The translations under genes and the position numbers were made by a program. Source: Natronobacterium texcoconense (lineage in GTDB: Archaea; Halobacteriota; Halobacteria; Halobacteriales; Natrialbaceae). From it: a stretch of 64,000 nucleotides of DNA. The stretch spans positions 164,280 through 228,279 of the forward strand of contig NZ_FNLC01000004.1 in the NCBI RefSeq assembly GCF_900104065.1, given 5' to 3'. This document shows, in pieces, positions 24,061 to 32,170 of this stretch. The notes under the pieces are model-generated. The model did not search any database. It was not told the DNA's origin and saw only the letters and a program-made list of their open reading frames with translations. Position 1 is the stretch's first letter, and every line of letters starts with the position of its first letter.

Positions 24061-24936
24061 TCAGGCGGGATCGAACGAGAGGAGTTCGGCCTCGATTTCG
24101 TCTCGGATCGCGGCGACGTCACCGATGATCGCCGTCGCCGGCGGCGATACTGATTCGGTTTCGGCTCGATCGACGATCGTCTCGAGCGTGCCCCGGACGA
24201 CCTGTTGGTCTGCCCAGGCTGCCTTCTGGACGAGCGCGACGGGTTTGTCGCCGTCGACACCGTGAGAACACAAGGCTTCGACGTTTCGCTCGAGGGTTCG
24301 TACACCCATCAACACGACGAGCGTCCCGCCGCTTTCGACCGCGGCGGCGATCGCGCCCCAGTCGAGCGCGCTCTCGTCCTTGTCCGGCGTCTCGTGGCCG
24401 GTGATGACCGTGAATCGTGAGGAGATGTCGCGGTGGGTAAGCGGGATTCCGGCGATACCCGGCGCTGCAATCACGCTCGAGACGCCGGGGACGATCTGGA
24501 ACGGGACGTCGTGTTCGGTGAGATGCTGGGCTTCCTCCCCGCCACGGCCGAAGACGAACGGATCGCCGCCTTTCAGCCGGACGACGGCGTCGCCGGCGCG
24601 AGCGCGTTCGACCAGCAGGTCGTTGATCTCCGACTGGGGCGTCTTGTACTCGACGCGCTTCCCGACGTCGACGATCTCGGCGGAGTCGGGTAGACTCTCG
24701 AGCATTGCGTTTCGAACGAGCGCGTCGTGGAGAACGACGTCCGCCGTTTCGATCAGCCAGCGCGCTCGCACCGTGAGCAGGTCGGGATCGCCCGGCCCGG
24801 CACCGATCAGGTATACGTGTCCGGGCGCGGCACGACACCGCTCGGGGATCGACGGCGTCCTCGCTTCGGTATCCTTCCCCGGAACAGGGTACGGGTCGCT
24901 CGATCCTGCTGTCCCTCGAGCGGTGTCGTCTTCCAT
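24061..24936 (-). CDS. cobA: Uroporphyrinogen-III C-methyltransferase (SUMT)
   Basis: A 291-residue enzyme that makes precorrin-2, the entry step to siroheme and cobalamin. It contains VYLIGAGPGDPDLLTVRA, ADVVLHDALV, VRLKGGDPFVFGRGGEEA and VPGVSSVIAAPGIAGIPLTHR, diagnostic of SUMT. About 38 residues precede the core. It is stand-alone, not fused to HemD or CysG. The 111 bases upstream hold its promoter but no clear motif. Confidence 0.93.
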   Translation of the reverse strand: MEDDTARGTAGSSDPYPVPGKDTEARTPSIPERCRAAPGHVYLIGAGPGDPDLLTVRARWLIETADVVLHDALVRNAMLESLPDSAEIVDVGKRVEYKTPQSEINDLLVERARAGDAVVRLKGGDPFVFGRGGEEAQHLTEHDVPFQIVPGVSSVIAAPGIAGIPLTHRDISSRFTVITGHETPDKDESALDWGAIAAAVESGGTLVVLMGVRTLERNVEALCSHGVDGDKPVALVQKAAWADQQVVRGTLETIVDRAETESVSPPATAIIGDVAAIRDEIEAELLSFDPA

Positions 24937-25047
24937 CGAGAGTTAATAGAAATTTGCAGTAACTTCAATTTACTTGTATTGGTGTCGCGTGAGACGCCCC
25001 GTCGTCGACAGCCAGTGAAGGCTGTGATATCGAGTGTCGCTCGAGAA

Positions 25048-25815
25048 TCAGGCTCGGTTCGACGCTACCGGATGGCCGTCGTCGGCGTCGATGGACTGCG
25101 AGGATGGTGTCGCTCGAGCACGGTTCTGGAACCAGACGAATCCACCGGCGATCAGCGCCCAGAGTGCTGCTTGACTCAGGAGCGCGCTTCCCTGGAAGGC
25201 GTACACGAGTTCGTCGGCGACGTCCGGCTGCGTGATGATCGTCGGTGGGGCTATCGAGAGACCGGCCACGGTGATCACGATCGGAACACTCGCACCGGCG
25301 AGTGCTTTGAGCCGACCTGCCGGAGCCAGACGTCGATAGCCGACGATGGCAACTCCCGACACGAGGATACCGAGACCGATCAGCCCCGTATAGATCGCCA
25401 GCCGTGCGTCGATGCCGAGTGTTGCCTCCCCACCGGGCGCTGCCGGAGGGAGCACGAGCCACGGGACGATCGAGACCGAGAAGAACCCGGCTGCACCGAG
25501 GATCGCTGCCGTCGCGGTTTCTCGGCCCGGGAGTTCGGGCTCGAGGAAGTAGTACGCGAGGGCGAACACGCCGGCCAGGAGGATTCCCCAGAGGATGCCG
25601 CTCCCGACGCTGACGACGGCGTTCGTCGTCTCGGAGACGGCATGTGAGTGATCGTGTCCATGGCCGTGGTCGTGTCCATGACTGTGGTCGTGACCGTGTC
25701 CAGCGTCGTGGATGTATTCCAGGAGCGGATTGGCAACCAGTGCGATGTACAGGCCATACGCGAGCCCGGCGAGCACGCCCGCCGCGACGCCGCGTTTGAG
25801 GTAGTCGTAAATCAT
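25048..25815 (-). CDS. cbtA: CbtA cobalt transporter subunit
   Basis: A 255-residue membrane protein with about six hydrophobic helices and a dense His/Asp/Gly metal-binding loop of repeated GHDH and HSH units at about residues 36-60, as in CbtA proteins. It is probably the main cobalt permease, feeding CbiX/CobN. The start shares one base with the cbtB stop. Family assignment rests on layout and pairing with cbtB next to corrin genes. Confidence 0.88.
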   Translation of the reverse strand: MIYDYLKRGVAAGVLAGLAYGLYIALVANPLLEYIHDAGHGHDHSHGHDHGHGHDHSHAVSETTNAVVSVGSGILWGILLAGVFALAYYFLEPELPGRETATAAILGAAGFFSVSIVPWLVLPPAAPGGEATLGIDARLAIYTGLIGLGILVSGVAIVGYRRLAPAGRLKALAGASVPIVITVAGLSIAPPTIITQPDVADELVYAFQGSALLSQAALWALIAGGFVWFQNRARATPSSQSIDADDGHPVASNRA

Positions 25816-26009
25816 CAGTGGCAGGTGATCCCGGCGGCGTGTCGGAAGTTGTGCATCGAATCGTGCACGAGCGGTTCCTGAACGAATATCAGCGCGAACG
25901 CGATGGCTGCGGCGAACGCGGTCACTGCTGCCATCTGCCCGAGCGTCATCGTCTCTTTTGCGACTGCAATTCGGTCGTGAACTGTTTCGTTTGCTGTCGT
26001 CGTACTCAT
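25815..26009 (-). CDS. cbtB: CbtB cobalt transporter subunit
   Basis: A 64-residue protein with one transmembrane helix (about residues 25-45) and the C-terminal metal-binding signature HDSMHNFRHAAGITCH, characteristic of CbtB. It works with CbtA. The half-palindrome GTTGGTGTACT at 26019-26029 and a minus-strand TTTACA at 26042-26047 form its promoter region. Confidence 0.9.
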   Translation of the reverse strand: MSTTTANETVHDRIAVAKETMTLGQMAAVTAFAAAIAFALIFVQEPLVHDSMHNFRHAAGITCH

Positions 26010-26199
26010 GAAACCTGAGTTGGTGTACTGAAAGTTAGATTGTAAATGTTTGGATTCGACGTGATACTATCACCAGAGAACACGTTCTCGTTCGTCGTTC
26101 ACGACGGAATTGGCAGTTATACCACCGAAACTGCTCGCTACGCAGTGTGTCCCGATCGGTACTCTAGACGGAATTCGCTCGAGATGACCGCTCGTAACA

Positions 26200-26432
26200 A
26201 CAGCAATTGATAGAGCGATTTGAACAACGCCGAGACTGCTCGCTACGCTGCGCGTCTCGTCTCGTTCAGGCTCCACCAGTCGCTCGTTCGCTCCTCACGG
26301 ATGTTCGTCGCAGAAAGCAAGCCGGTGGAGGGGATTGTGAACTCCGTCTACTTCGCTCGCGGTGCTCGCTCGTGGTCTCGTTCAAATCCCACCAGTTGCT
26401 CTTTCGTTCCCACTGACGTTCGAACAAAAAGA
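26200..26432. repeat. Degenerate tRNA-end copies beside tRNA-Thr (integration scar)
   Basis: The stretch 26010-26432 holds no gene. GCCGGTGGAGGGGATTGTGAACTCC at 26321-26345 is a diverged direct copy of the tRNA-Thr 3' end (26433-26456). On the other strand, GTTCAAATCCCACCAG near 26383 and GTTCAGGCTCCACCAG near 26265 look like further T-arm pieces, each within CTCGCTACG or CTCGTTCG repeats. This is the usual debris of repeated integration and excision at a tRNA 3' end; no integrase is present. Confidence 0.55.
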
Positions 26433-26505
26433 GCCGGTGGAGGGATTTGAACCCTCGACCTAATCCTTACGAAGGATTCGCTCTGCCAGTCTGAGCTACA
26501 CCGGC
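26433..26505 (-). tRNA. tRNA-Thr (anticodon CGT)
   Basis: A complete cloverleaf reads on the minus strand: acceptor GCCGGTG/CACCGGC, D-arm GCTC/GAGC, anticodon stem AATCC/GGATT with loop TTCGTAA giving anticodon CGT (decodes ACG), and T-arm GAGGG-TTCAAAT-CCCTC. No intron is visible and CCA is not encoded. Confidence 0.97.
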
Positions 26506-26587
26506 ACCGTGCACTTGTTCGTAGGGGCGATGTCAGCCATAAGGATTGCGAATCGCGGCCGTCGTGTGACGCTGTTGCGTAGCCCGG

Positions 26588-27568
26588 CTACCGCTCGAGT
26601 CGCACGTCCAGACAGACGTTCAGTTCGTGTGGCGCGTACGAGCGGACGGTATGGCGGGTCTCGACGGTCACGTCGTACTCGGGCTCGGCGGCCTCGCGGA
26701 TCGCTCGCTCGCCGGGGCCGAAGGGGTCGTTCTCGTGCTGGATGTCGTAGTAGTGGAGCACGCAGTCGTCGCCCGCGATCCGAACGGCCGACTCGAGAAA
26801 GTCGCCGGCGCTATGGGGTAGGTTCATCACGATCCGGTCGGCCCAGTCTTCGTACTTGTCCGCAACCGTCCGGACGTCGTCGTTGATCGCGGTCACCTGG
26901 TCTTCGACGTCGTTGCGGCGGGCGTTCTCCTCGAGGTACTCGATCGCATCGGGGTTTACGTCGACGCCGACGACCGCCGCGCCGCGTTTCGCGAAGGGAA
27001 CGACGAAGGGACCGACGCCGGCGAACATGTCGAACGCTCGCTCGCCATCGCTCACCTGCTGGGCGACACGGTAGCGCTCGGTCGCCAGCCGCGGCGAAAA
27101 GTACACCTCCGCGAGATCCAGCGCGTACTCGCAGCCGTACTCGCGGTGGGTTACTTCGGTGTCCTCGCCAGCCAGCAGTTCCCAGTCCCGGACTCGCGTC
27201 TCGCCTTTCACCTTCGAGGCCTTGTTCAGTACCGTCTCGACCGGCAGGTCCGACTCGAGGACGGCGTCGGCGATTTCCCGCGCGCGCTCTGTGTCGTCCT
27301 CGTCGAGCAGCGCTGCCTTCCCGAGTCGCTCGTAGGAAGGATCGAACTCGAGCAGGTCCGCAGGCGTCGTCTGGGTCTCGCGTTCCGAGGGCGACCGGTG
27401 GACGACCTCGAGGTCGTCGGGAACGGCGTCGGGATCGGCGACTGGAACGTAGAGCGATCCCTCCTCGACGGAAATCTCGTAGCCGTCGTCGATCAGATCG
27501 TCCTCCGCCAGTCGTCGTCGCGTCGTCTCGCCCTCCTCGCGGGGGACGCGGACGCACGGCACTTCCAT
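26588..27568 (-). CDS. trm5: Trm5-type tRNA (guanine-37-N1)-methyltransferase
   Basis: A 326-residue class I SAM methyltransferase of the archaeal Trm5/TYW2 family. The N-terminal domain contains TVLNKASKVKGETRVRDWELLAG, followed by TEVTHREYGCEYALDLAEVYFSPRLATER. The SAM site is FDMFAGVGPFVVPFAKRG, the catalytic NLPHSAGDFL follows and the C-terminus is SYAPHELNVCLDVRLER. It methylates G37 next to the anticodon to prevent frameshifting. It is adjacent to, and on the same strand as, the tRNA-Thr gene. Confidence 0.9.
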   Translation of the reverse strand: MEVPCVRVPREEGETTRRRLAEDDLIDDGYEISVEEGSLYVPVADPDAVPDDLEVVHRSPSERETQTTPADLLEFDPSYERLGKAALLDEDDTERAREIADAVLESDLPVETVLNKASKVKGETRVRDWELLAGEDTEVTHREYGCEYALDLAEVYFSPRLATERYRVAQQVSDGERAFDMFAGVGPFVVPFAKRGAAVVGVDVNPDAIEYLEENARRNDVEDQVTAINDDVRTVADKYEDWADRIVMNLPHSAGDFLESAVRIAGDDCVLHYYDIQHENDPFGPGERAIREAAEPEYDVTVETRHTVRSYAPHELNVCLDVRLER

Positions 27569-27658
27569 ACGCCTACTCGCTCCGGGGGCGCCGTAACGCT
27601 GACGTTTCCGCTCGTCGCCGTCCCGAACGTTTTCGTGTCACGGGCGGTACTCGTCGGT

Positions 27659-28117
27659 ATGGGCGTTCGAATGCGACTCACCTCCCTCGAGACGGTCCGC
27701 GAGGAGGGGTCGTGGCTGTTCACGGTCCGGGATCGAAACGGCGAACACGAGGAGGTGATCCTCGTCCCCTGCGAGGAAAGCGGGGGAGAGGGTTCCACGA
27801 GCAGTCGGTCACAGGCCGACGAAGGCGTCGAAGCGTGGATCAACCGCTGTACGCACGAGGCCCAGCAGTTCGACACCGGCCGTGGCGCACCGATCCGAAA
27901 CGGTCAGCTCGTCTGTCCGCGCCACGGTTCGATGTTCGACACTTGTTCGGGCGAGTGTGACAACGGCCCCGCCGCCGACACGACGCTGCCGGGAATCGAG
28001 ATCGAACTCGAGGACGGCGACGTCTACCTGACCGACGACGACGTACATTTCGCCCATCGGGGCGGGATCGACGACGAGGACGACGACCCCTCCTCGACCT
28101 CACATATCTCGTTTTAA
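27659..28117 (+). CDS. Rieske [2Fe-2S] domain protein
   Basis: A 152-residue protein with the Rieske signature NRCTHEAQQF (Cys-x-His) and VCPRHGSMFD (Cys-x-x-His), followed by an acidic tail. It is a soluble single-domain ferredoxin-like protein. ATG 27659 (or 27671, four codons later) is chosen because the longer upstream frame runs antisense through trm5. Convergent with znuB; a T-run lies just after the stop. Confidence 0.85.
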   Translation: MGVRMRLTSLETVREEGSWLFTVRDRNGEHEEVILVPCEESGGEGSTSSRSQADEGVEAWINRCTHEAQQFDTGRGAPIRNGQLVCPRHGSMFDTCSGECDNGPAADTTLPGIEIELEDGDVYLTDDDVHFAHRGGIDDEDDDPSSTSHISF

Positions 28118-28131
28118 CGACGACTAGACAC

Positions 28132-28148
28132 CGAAAAACCGTTTTTTT
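28132..28148 (+). terminator. T-run terminator after the Rieske gene
   Basis: About 15 bases after the stop codon, AAAAAC is followed by GTTTTTTT, giving a weak A/T hairpin and seven T residues, a typical archaeal intrinsic stop. Confidence 0.55.
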
Positions 28149-28300
28149 AGAGTATAAGGCGGCGATCGAGATTGACTGACCACGCCGCTCTCGATCGACC
28201 ACAGGAGCTCACCCTGTAGCTACGGTTGCGCTCCGTCTCCGGAACGCACGTGGAACGACATCGAAGAACCACTTATATTTACTCCTCGCTAATTTCTATA

Positions 28301-28314
28301 TTAGTCCAATCTAA
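28301..28314. promoter_or_regulatory. Orphan metal-regulator-like box downstream of znuB
   Basis: TTAGTCCAATCTAA resembles the TTAGAT/ATCTAA and TTAGACTAGTCTAA boxes at 31294 and 32031. It is in the convergent gap, with a plus-strand TATA-like TTATATTTA at about 28273-28281. No recognisable gene starts after it. Confidence 0.3.
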
Positions 28315-28395
28315 ATGTTGTTGGCGTTCCTTCTCGCTTCTCGAGCAGCAGAAACCCGAACGTATCGCAGCGGTGGCTCTACCGCCGATCAGCCG

Positions 28396-29484
28396 TTACG
28401 AGGTCGTCACGACGGCGACGACGTACGTCCCGATTGCGACCAGGATGATCGTCGCCCCGGTCGCCACGTTCAGGTAGTACGAGAGGAAGATGCCGCCGAA
28501 CACTGCTACCTGCCCGAGCACGATCGACGCGACGAGCCCTCCGTTGAAGCTATCGGTCACTTGCATCGCGGCTGCGACGGGGATCACGAGCATGCCGGCG
28601 ACGAGAATCGCGCCGAGGACCTGCATCGCCGCGACCACGACCAGTGCCGTGAGGACGATCAACAGCGTATCGTAGAACCACACGTTGATCCGGGCGAGTC
28701 GTGCGGCTTCGCGGTCGAACGTGATCAACAGCAGTTGCTTGTGCGTGATGGCGACCGTCGAGAGCACGAGCAGGGTGAGTCCGACCATCAGCTGGACGTT
28801 CTCGAACGGGACGAACAGGATATCACCGAACAGGTAGCTCTCGACGGTCGCACTGAAGACGACGCCGTACGAGATGACGGCGACGCCGAGTGCGAACCCG
28901 CCAGTGAGCATGATCGCGATCGGAATGTCCGCGTATCCGTCGGTTTTGACGGCGACGTACTGCATTCCGAGCGCGGCGATCGCTGCAGCAACGAGCGCGA
29001 ACAGCAACGGGTAGTCCAGGCGCGGGACGGCTGATCCGACGAACAACCCGATCGCGACGCCTCCGAAGGCCGTGTGAGCGAGCGCCTCGCCGATCAACGC
29101 CATCTGGCGGTTGACGAGGTAGCTGCCGACGATCGGCGCGGTGATCCCGATCAGGATACCCGCTGTGAACCCTCGCTGGAGGAATCCGCTACAGACGAGC
29201 CACGTATCGAACGTTCCACAGGTGGCTCCCCAGAACGCGTCGAACAGCGCCGGAAAACCGGCGAACGCGAGCCCCCAGTCGCGCGGGATCGGCAGTTCGG
29301 CCTCGAGTGCGTCGATCCCGGGAATCCCGAGGGAGAACGCCGTCCACGTCGCCGGCCGGACCACCGGCAGCCAACCGAGGATGAACAGACTGGCGACGAC
29401 CATTACTGCGAGCAAGATCCCGGCGATTGCGTACTCTTCGCGGATCGCGTGGAGTCGATCGACGCATGCAGTCGACACGTTCAA
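28396..29484 (-). CDS. Metal ABC transporter permease (ZnuB/MntB type)
   Basis: A 362-residue membrane protein of the ABC-3 family with eight or more helices and the conserved GSYLVNRQMALIGEALAHTAFGGVAIG coupling region. It has a longer N-terminus than typical ZnuB (about 75 extra residues including one or two helices and a Cys-containing loop). It overlaps the ATPase gene by four bases and completes the znuA-ATPase-permease operon. Zinc versus manganese cannot be told from sequence. Confidence 0.88.
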   Translation of the reverse strand: MNVSTACVDRLHAIREEYAIAGILLAVMVVASLFILGWLPVVRPATWTAFSLGIPGIDALEAELPIPRDWGLAFAGFPALFDAFWGATCGTFDTWLVCSGFLQRGFTAGILIGITAPIVGSYLVNRQMALIGEALAHTAFGGVAIGLFVGSAVPRLDYPLLFALVAAAIAALGMQYVAVKTDGYADIPIAIMLTGGFALGVAVISYGVVFSATVESYLFGDILFVPFENVQLMVGLTLLVLSTVAITHKQLLLITFDREAARLARINVWFYDTLLIVLTALVVVAAMQVLGAILVAGMLVIPVAAAMQVTDSFNGGLVASIVLGQVAVFGGIFLSYYLNVATGATIILVAIGTYVVAVVTTS

Positions 29485-30233
29485 TCACCCGCTGCGAGTT
29501 CCGTCGAGCCGACCAGTCGAGCCGAACTGAACGCTCGCTCCAGTGCATCGCTCTCGAGAAACTCACGCGTTTCACAGTGTTCGTACAGTTCGCAGTCGAG
29601 ACACGCCATCGTGCTCGCGTGGTCTGCGACCGTGGCGATGTCGTGTTCGATCAGGACGATGGTGATCCCACGGGCGTTGAGGGCTTCCAGAAGCTCGTAG
29701 AACGCTTCGACGGAATCGGCGTCGACGCCGACGGTTGGCTCGTCGAGCGCCAGCAGGTCGGCTTCGGAGGCGAGCGCCCGGGCGATGTACGTTCGCTGTC
29801 GCTGTCCACCCGACAGGTGATTCAGCCGCCTGTCGGCGAGGTCTGTGATCTCGACTGTCTCGAGAGCCTCGTCGACTTTCGTCCTGTCGTCGTCCGAGAG
29901 CCGTCCGATCCCCGCGTGTGGGAATCGACCCATTCGAACCACTTCGCGAACCGTAACGGGCATCATCTCTTCTGCGTCCGTCGCGTGTTGGGAGACGTAC
30001 CCGAGTCGTGTTCCATCCGAAAACTCCTTGGCCGGCGTGCCGAACAGTTCGGCCCGTCCGGTATCGGGCGAGCGCAACCCCAGCATGATCTTCAGCAGCG
30101 TCGTCTTCCCGGAGCCGTTCGGACCGATGAGACCGAGGAACTCCCCCTCGTCGATCGAGAGCGTGACGTCCCGGAGAACCGGTTGGTCGTCGTAGGCGAA
30201 ACTGACGTCGTCGACTGATATCGCGTGCGTCAT
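29481..30233 (-). CDS. Metal ABC transporter ATP-binding protein (ZnuC/MntA type)
   Basis: A 250-residue ABC ATPase: Walker A GPNGSGKTTLLK, Q-loop LGYVSQHATD, signature LSGGQRQRTYIARAL, Walker B LLALDEPTVGVD and IEHDIATVADH. The C-terminal CLDCELYEHCETREF has cysteines and histidines that may sense or bind metal. It overlaps the permease gene and is 22 bases after the binding-protein gene. Confidence 0.92.
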   Translation of the reverse strand: MTHAISVDDVSFAYDDQPVLRDVTLSIDEGEFLGLIGPNGSGKTTLLKIMLGLRSPDTGRAELFGTPAKEFSDGTRLGYVSQHATDAEEMMPVTVREVVRMGRFPHAGIGRLSDDDRTKVDEALETVEITDLADRRLNHLSGGQRQRTYIARALASEADLLALDEPTVGVDADSVEAFYELLEALNARGITIVLIEHDIATVADHASTMACLDCELYEHCETREFLESDALERAFSSARLVGSTELAAGD

Positions 30234-30255
30234 CGTTGAAAGTAGTGTACTGGTG

Positions 30256-31239
30256 TTATTCGGTCTGTAACGCCTGCTCGAGCGTCGGGAAGTTGATCTC
30301 CTGGAAGTGATCGACGTACCCCCAGTCGGGCTCCATCTCGAGGCCGGTATCGACTTCGGGAGTTCCGTCGAGTTGCGTTTCGACCGGGGACAGCGGCAGG
30401 ATTTCCGCGTCGACTTCGGTTGCGAGCGACTCCGCCAGCCGTCCAGGTTCGCCGACGTCGTAGAGGACGTATTCGATCCCTTCCGCTTCGATCAGGTTCT
30501 CGATTTCCTCGACGTCGCCGGGAGAGGCCGCGTCGTCGGGCGAGGTGCCGACCGGTGAGTAGATGTCGACGCCGTACCGTCGGTTCCACCACTGGAACGA
30601 GTCGTGTGTCGCAACGACGAGCGACTCGAGGGTCGCTCGCTCGACGATTTCCTCGAACTCCTCGTGAAGGTCCTGCAGTTCGTCGTTGAACGCCTCGGTG
30701 TTTGCCTCGTACGTGTCGGCGTTGTCGGGATCGATCTCGGCGAGTCCGTCGGCGATGTTCTCGACTCCGGTTTGACACTCGACCGGATCCATCCACCAGT
30801 GTTCGTCGTCGTCTTCTGCCGGACTGTCGAAGAACTCGATGCCTTCGGAGGCTTCGATTACGACGACGTCGTCGCGTCGCTCGAGTTGGTCGGCGGCGTC
30901 GTCCTGCCAGGCTGCGAAATCCCGCAGATAGACGAACCCGTCTGCGTCGTCCATCTGTTCGACGACGTCGGTCCTGGGATCCCAGTCGTGACCGTGTTCG
31001 CCGACCGGAACGAGATCGATCGCTTCCATCTGGTCGCCGGCCGTCTGCCGAATGAAGTCCCAGACGGCGGGCATCGAGGCGAAGACAGTGAAGTCGGCGG
31101 ACTCGTCCCCCTGGTCACCGTTTTGCGGATCGTCACCGAGACAGCCCGCAAGACCGGCCCCGAGCGTTGCTCCAGTTACGGCGACGAACGTTCTACGCGA
31201 GACGATACGAGAGTTGGATTCGTTCGAATCGACTGTCAT
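30256..31239 (-). CDS. Metal ABC transporter substrate-binding lipoprotein (ZnuA/PsaA type)
   Basis: A 327-residue exported protein. It has a Tat-type SRRTF motif and a lipobox LAGC (about residue 33), so it is membrane-anchored outside the cell. The family core includes VPVGEHGHDWDPRTD with the metal-binding His, EDDDEHWWMDP with a second His, and VVATHDSFQWW with a third; a late Asp/Glu ligand is plausible near VLYDVGEP. The ATG at 31239 fits the signal peptide. A DtxR-like operator lies at 31294-31307. Confidence 0.9.
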   Translation of the reverse strand: MTVDSNESNSRIVSRRTFVAVTGATLGAGLAGCLGDDPQNGDQGDESADFTVFASMPAVWDFIRQTAGDQMEAIDLVPVGEHGHDWDPRTDVVEQMDDADGFVYLRDFAAWQDDAADQLERRDDVVVIEASEGIEFFDSPAEDDDEHWWMDPVECQTGVENIADGLAEIDPDNADTYEANTEAFNDELQDLHEEFEEIVERATLESLVVATHDSFQWWNRRYGVDIYSPVGTSPDDAASPGDVEEIENLIEAEGIEYVLYDVGEPGRLAESLATEVDAEILPLSPVETQLDGTPEVDTGLEMEPDWGYVDHFQEINFPTLEQALQTE

Positions 31240-31293
31240 CACTCCCGGGTTTTCGAAACCCGTACTTATTATTTCCCTAGGCGAATACAATAG

Positions 31294-31307
31294 TTAGATA
31301 GATCTAA
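31294..31307. promoter_or_regulatory. DtxR-family operator upstream of the metal transporter operon
   Basis: TTAGATAGATCTAA has the half-sites TTAGAT and ATCTAA, which match the arms of the perfect palindrome upstream of the regulator gene. It lies 55 bases before the znuA-type start, ahead of the A/T-rich AAATAATAA promoter (about 31269-31277 on the minus strand). Confidence 0.6.
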
Positions 31308-31308
31308 T

Positions 31309-31977
31309 CTATGTTGTCGGACGAACGCCGATCCGTCGAGCGACACGTGTCGGGAGGGGAACGGGATTCTCTCCCGCGGTCGGAACGACTGTAACGAGGT
31401 CGACCGCCGAAACCTCCTCGACGACGAGTCGAGTACCGGGCCCGATTCCGTGGTCGGACAGGTACTCCCGGATGTCCGGGTCCCGATGGGGAACCTGTTC
31501 GACGACGAGCCTCTCACCGGGATCGTACGTCGTCAATGGGTCGTACGGGCTTTCTTCCGGGAGTCGAAACTCGGAGTCCGGGATCGGATCGCCGTGCGGG
31601 TCCGTCGTCGGATGGCCCAGAAACTCCGCGAGTCTGGCGACGAACTCGTCGCTGACGTGGTGCTCGAGTCGGTCGGCCTCGTCGTGGACGTCCGCCCACG
31701 GAACGTCGAGGTGCTCGGCGAGGAACGTCTCCAGCAGTCGGTGGTTCCGCACCAGTCGGAGGACGACCCGTTCGCCCTGGTCGGTCAATTCGACGCCCTC
31801 GTAGGGCGTATACTCCACGAGGTCGCGCTCGTCTAACGTATCGACCATGCTCGAGACGGTCGGCGAGGTCACGCCGACGGCGTCGCTGATTTCGGCGGTA
31901 CGGACCGGCTCTCCGTGATCGTTCTCGAGGTGGTAAATCGCTTTGAGATAGTCCTCTGCGACCGGACTGAGATCCAT
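31309..31977 (-). CDS. sirR: DtxR/SirR-family metal-dependent repressor
   Basis: A 222-residue regulator: a winged helix (LSPVAEDYLKAIYHLEN, VGVTSPTVSSMVDTLDERDLV), a dimerisation/metal-binding domain (LRLVRNHRLLETFL, DEADRLEHHVSDEFV) and a C-terminal FeoA-like SH3 domain. Metal occupancy probably lets it bind the two palindromes flanking it. A GTG at 31992 is possible, but the TATA box CAATATATTA near 32012 predicts a leaderless start close to ATG 31977. It is transcribed toward the metal transporter operon. Confidence 0.9.
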   Translation of the reverse strand: MDLSPVAEDYLKAIYHLENDHGEPVRTAEISDAVGVTSPTVSSMVDTLDERDLVEYTPYEGVELTDQGERVVLRLVRNHRLLETFLAEHLDVPWADVHDEADRLEHHVSDEFVARLAEFLGHPTTDPHGDPIPDSEFRLPEESPYDPLTTYDPGERLVVEQVPHRDPDIREYLSDHGIGPGTRLVVEEVSAVDLVTVVPTAGENPVPLPTRVARRIGVRPTT

Positions 31978-32030
31978 CAACAGCCGGTTCACGATGGCTT
32001 CCCTAATATATTGTCCTATGAAAAGAAGGC

Positions 32031-32046
32031 TTTAGACTAGTCTAAA
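32031..32046. promoter_or_regulatory. Perfect 16-bp palindromic operator upstream of sirR
   Basis: TTTAGACTAGTCTAAA is a perfect palindrome about 20 bases before the sirR TATA box (minus strand). It matches the box before the transporter operon in its outer arms, which suggests autoregulation by the DtxR-family protein. Confidence 0.65.
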
Positions 32047-32170
32047 TAGGTGCGGGCGATGGCTGTCACTGACTCGAAAATTGCGTACCGTTTTTCGCTG
32101 GAGATTCTGCTGACCTCCCGCTGGCGACACGACTCGAAACCTTCTCCCGACCGGTCCGTCTACGACCCAT

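Noticed and set aside
22778..26030. Cobalamin riboswitch upstream of corrin or cobalt genes
   Set aside because: No B12-box-like sequence or long structured leader is seen; the palindromes suggest a protein regulator.
28315..29034. A 239-codon plus-strand gene after the orphan metal box
   Set aside because: The product is a charged, low-complexity antisense reading of the permease gene; the box is reported only as a possible antisense promoter.
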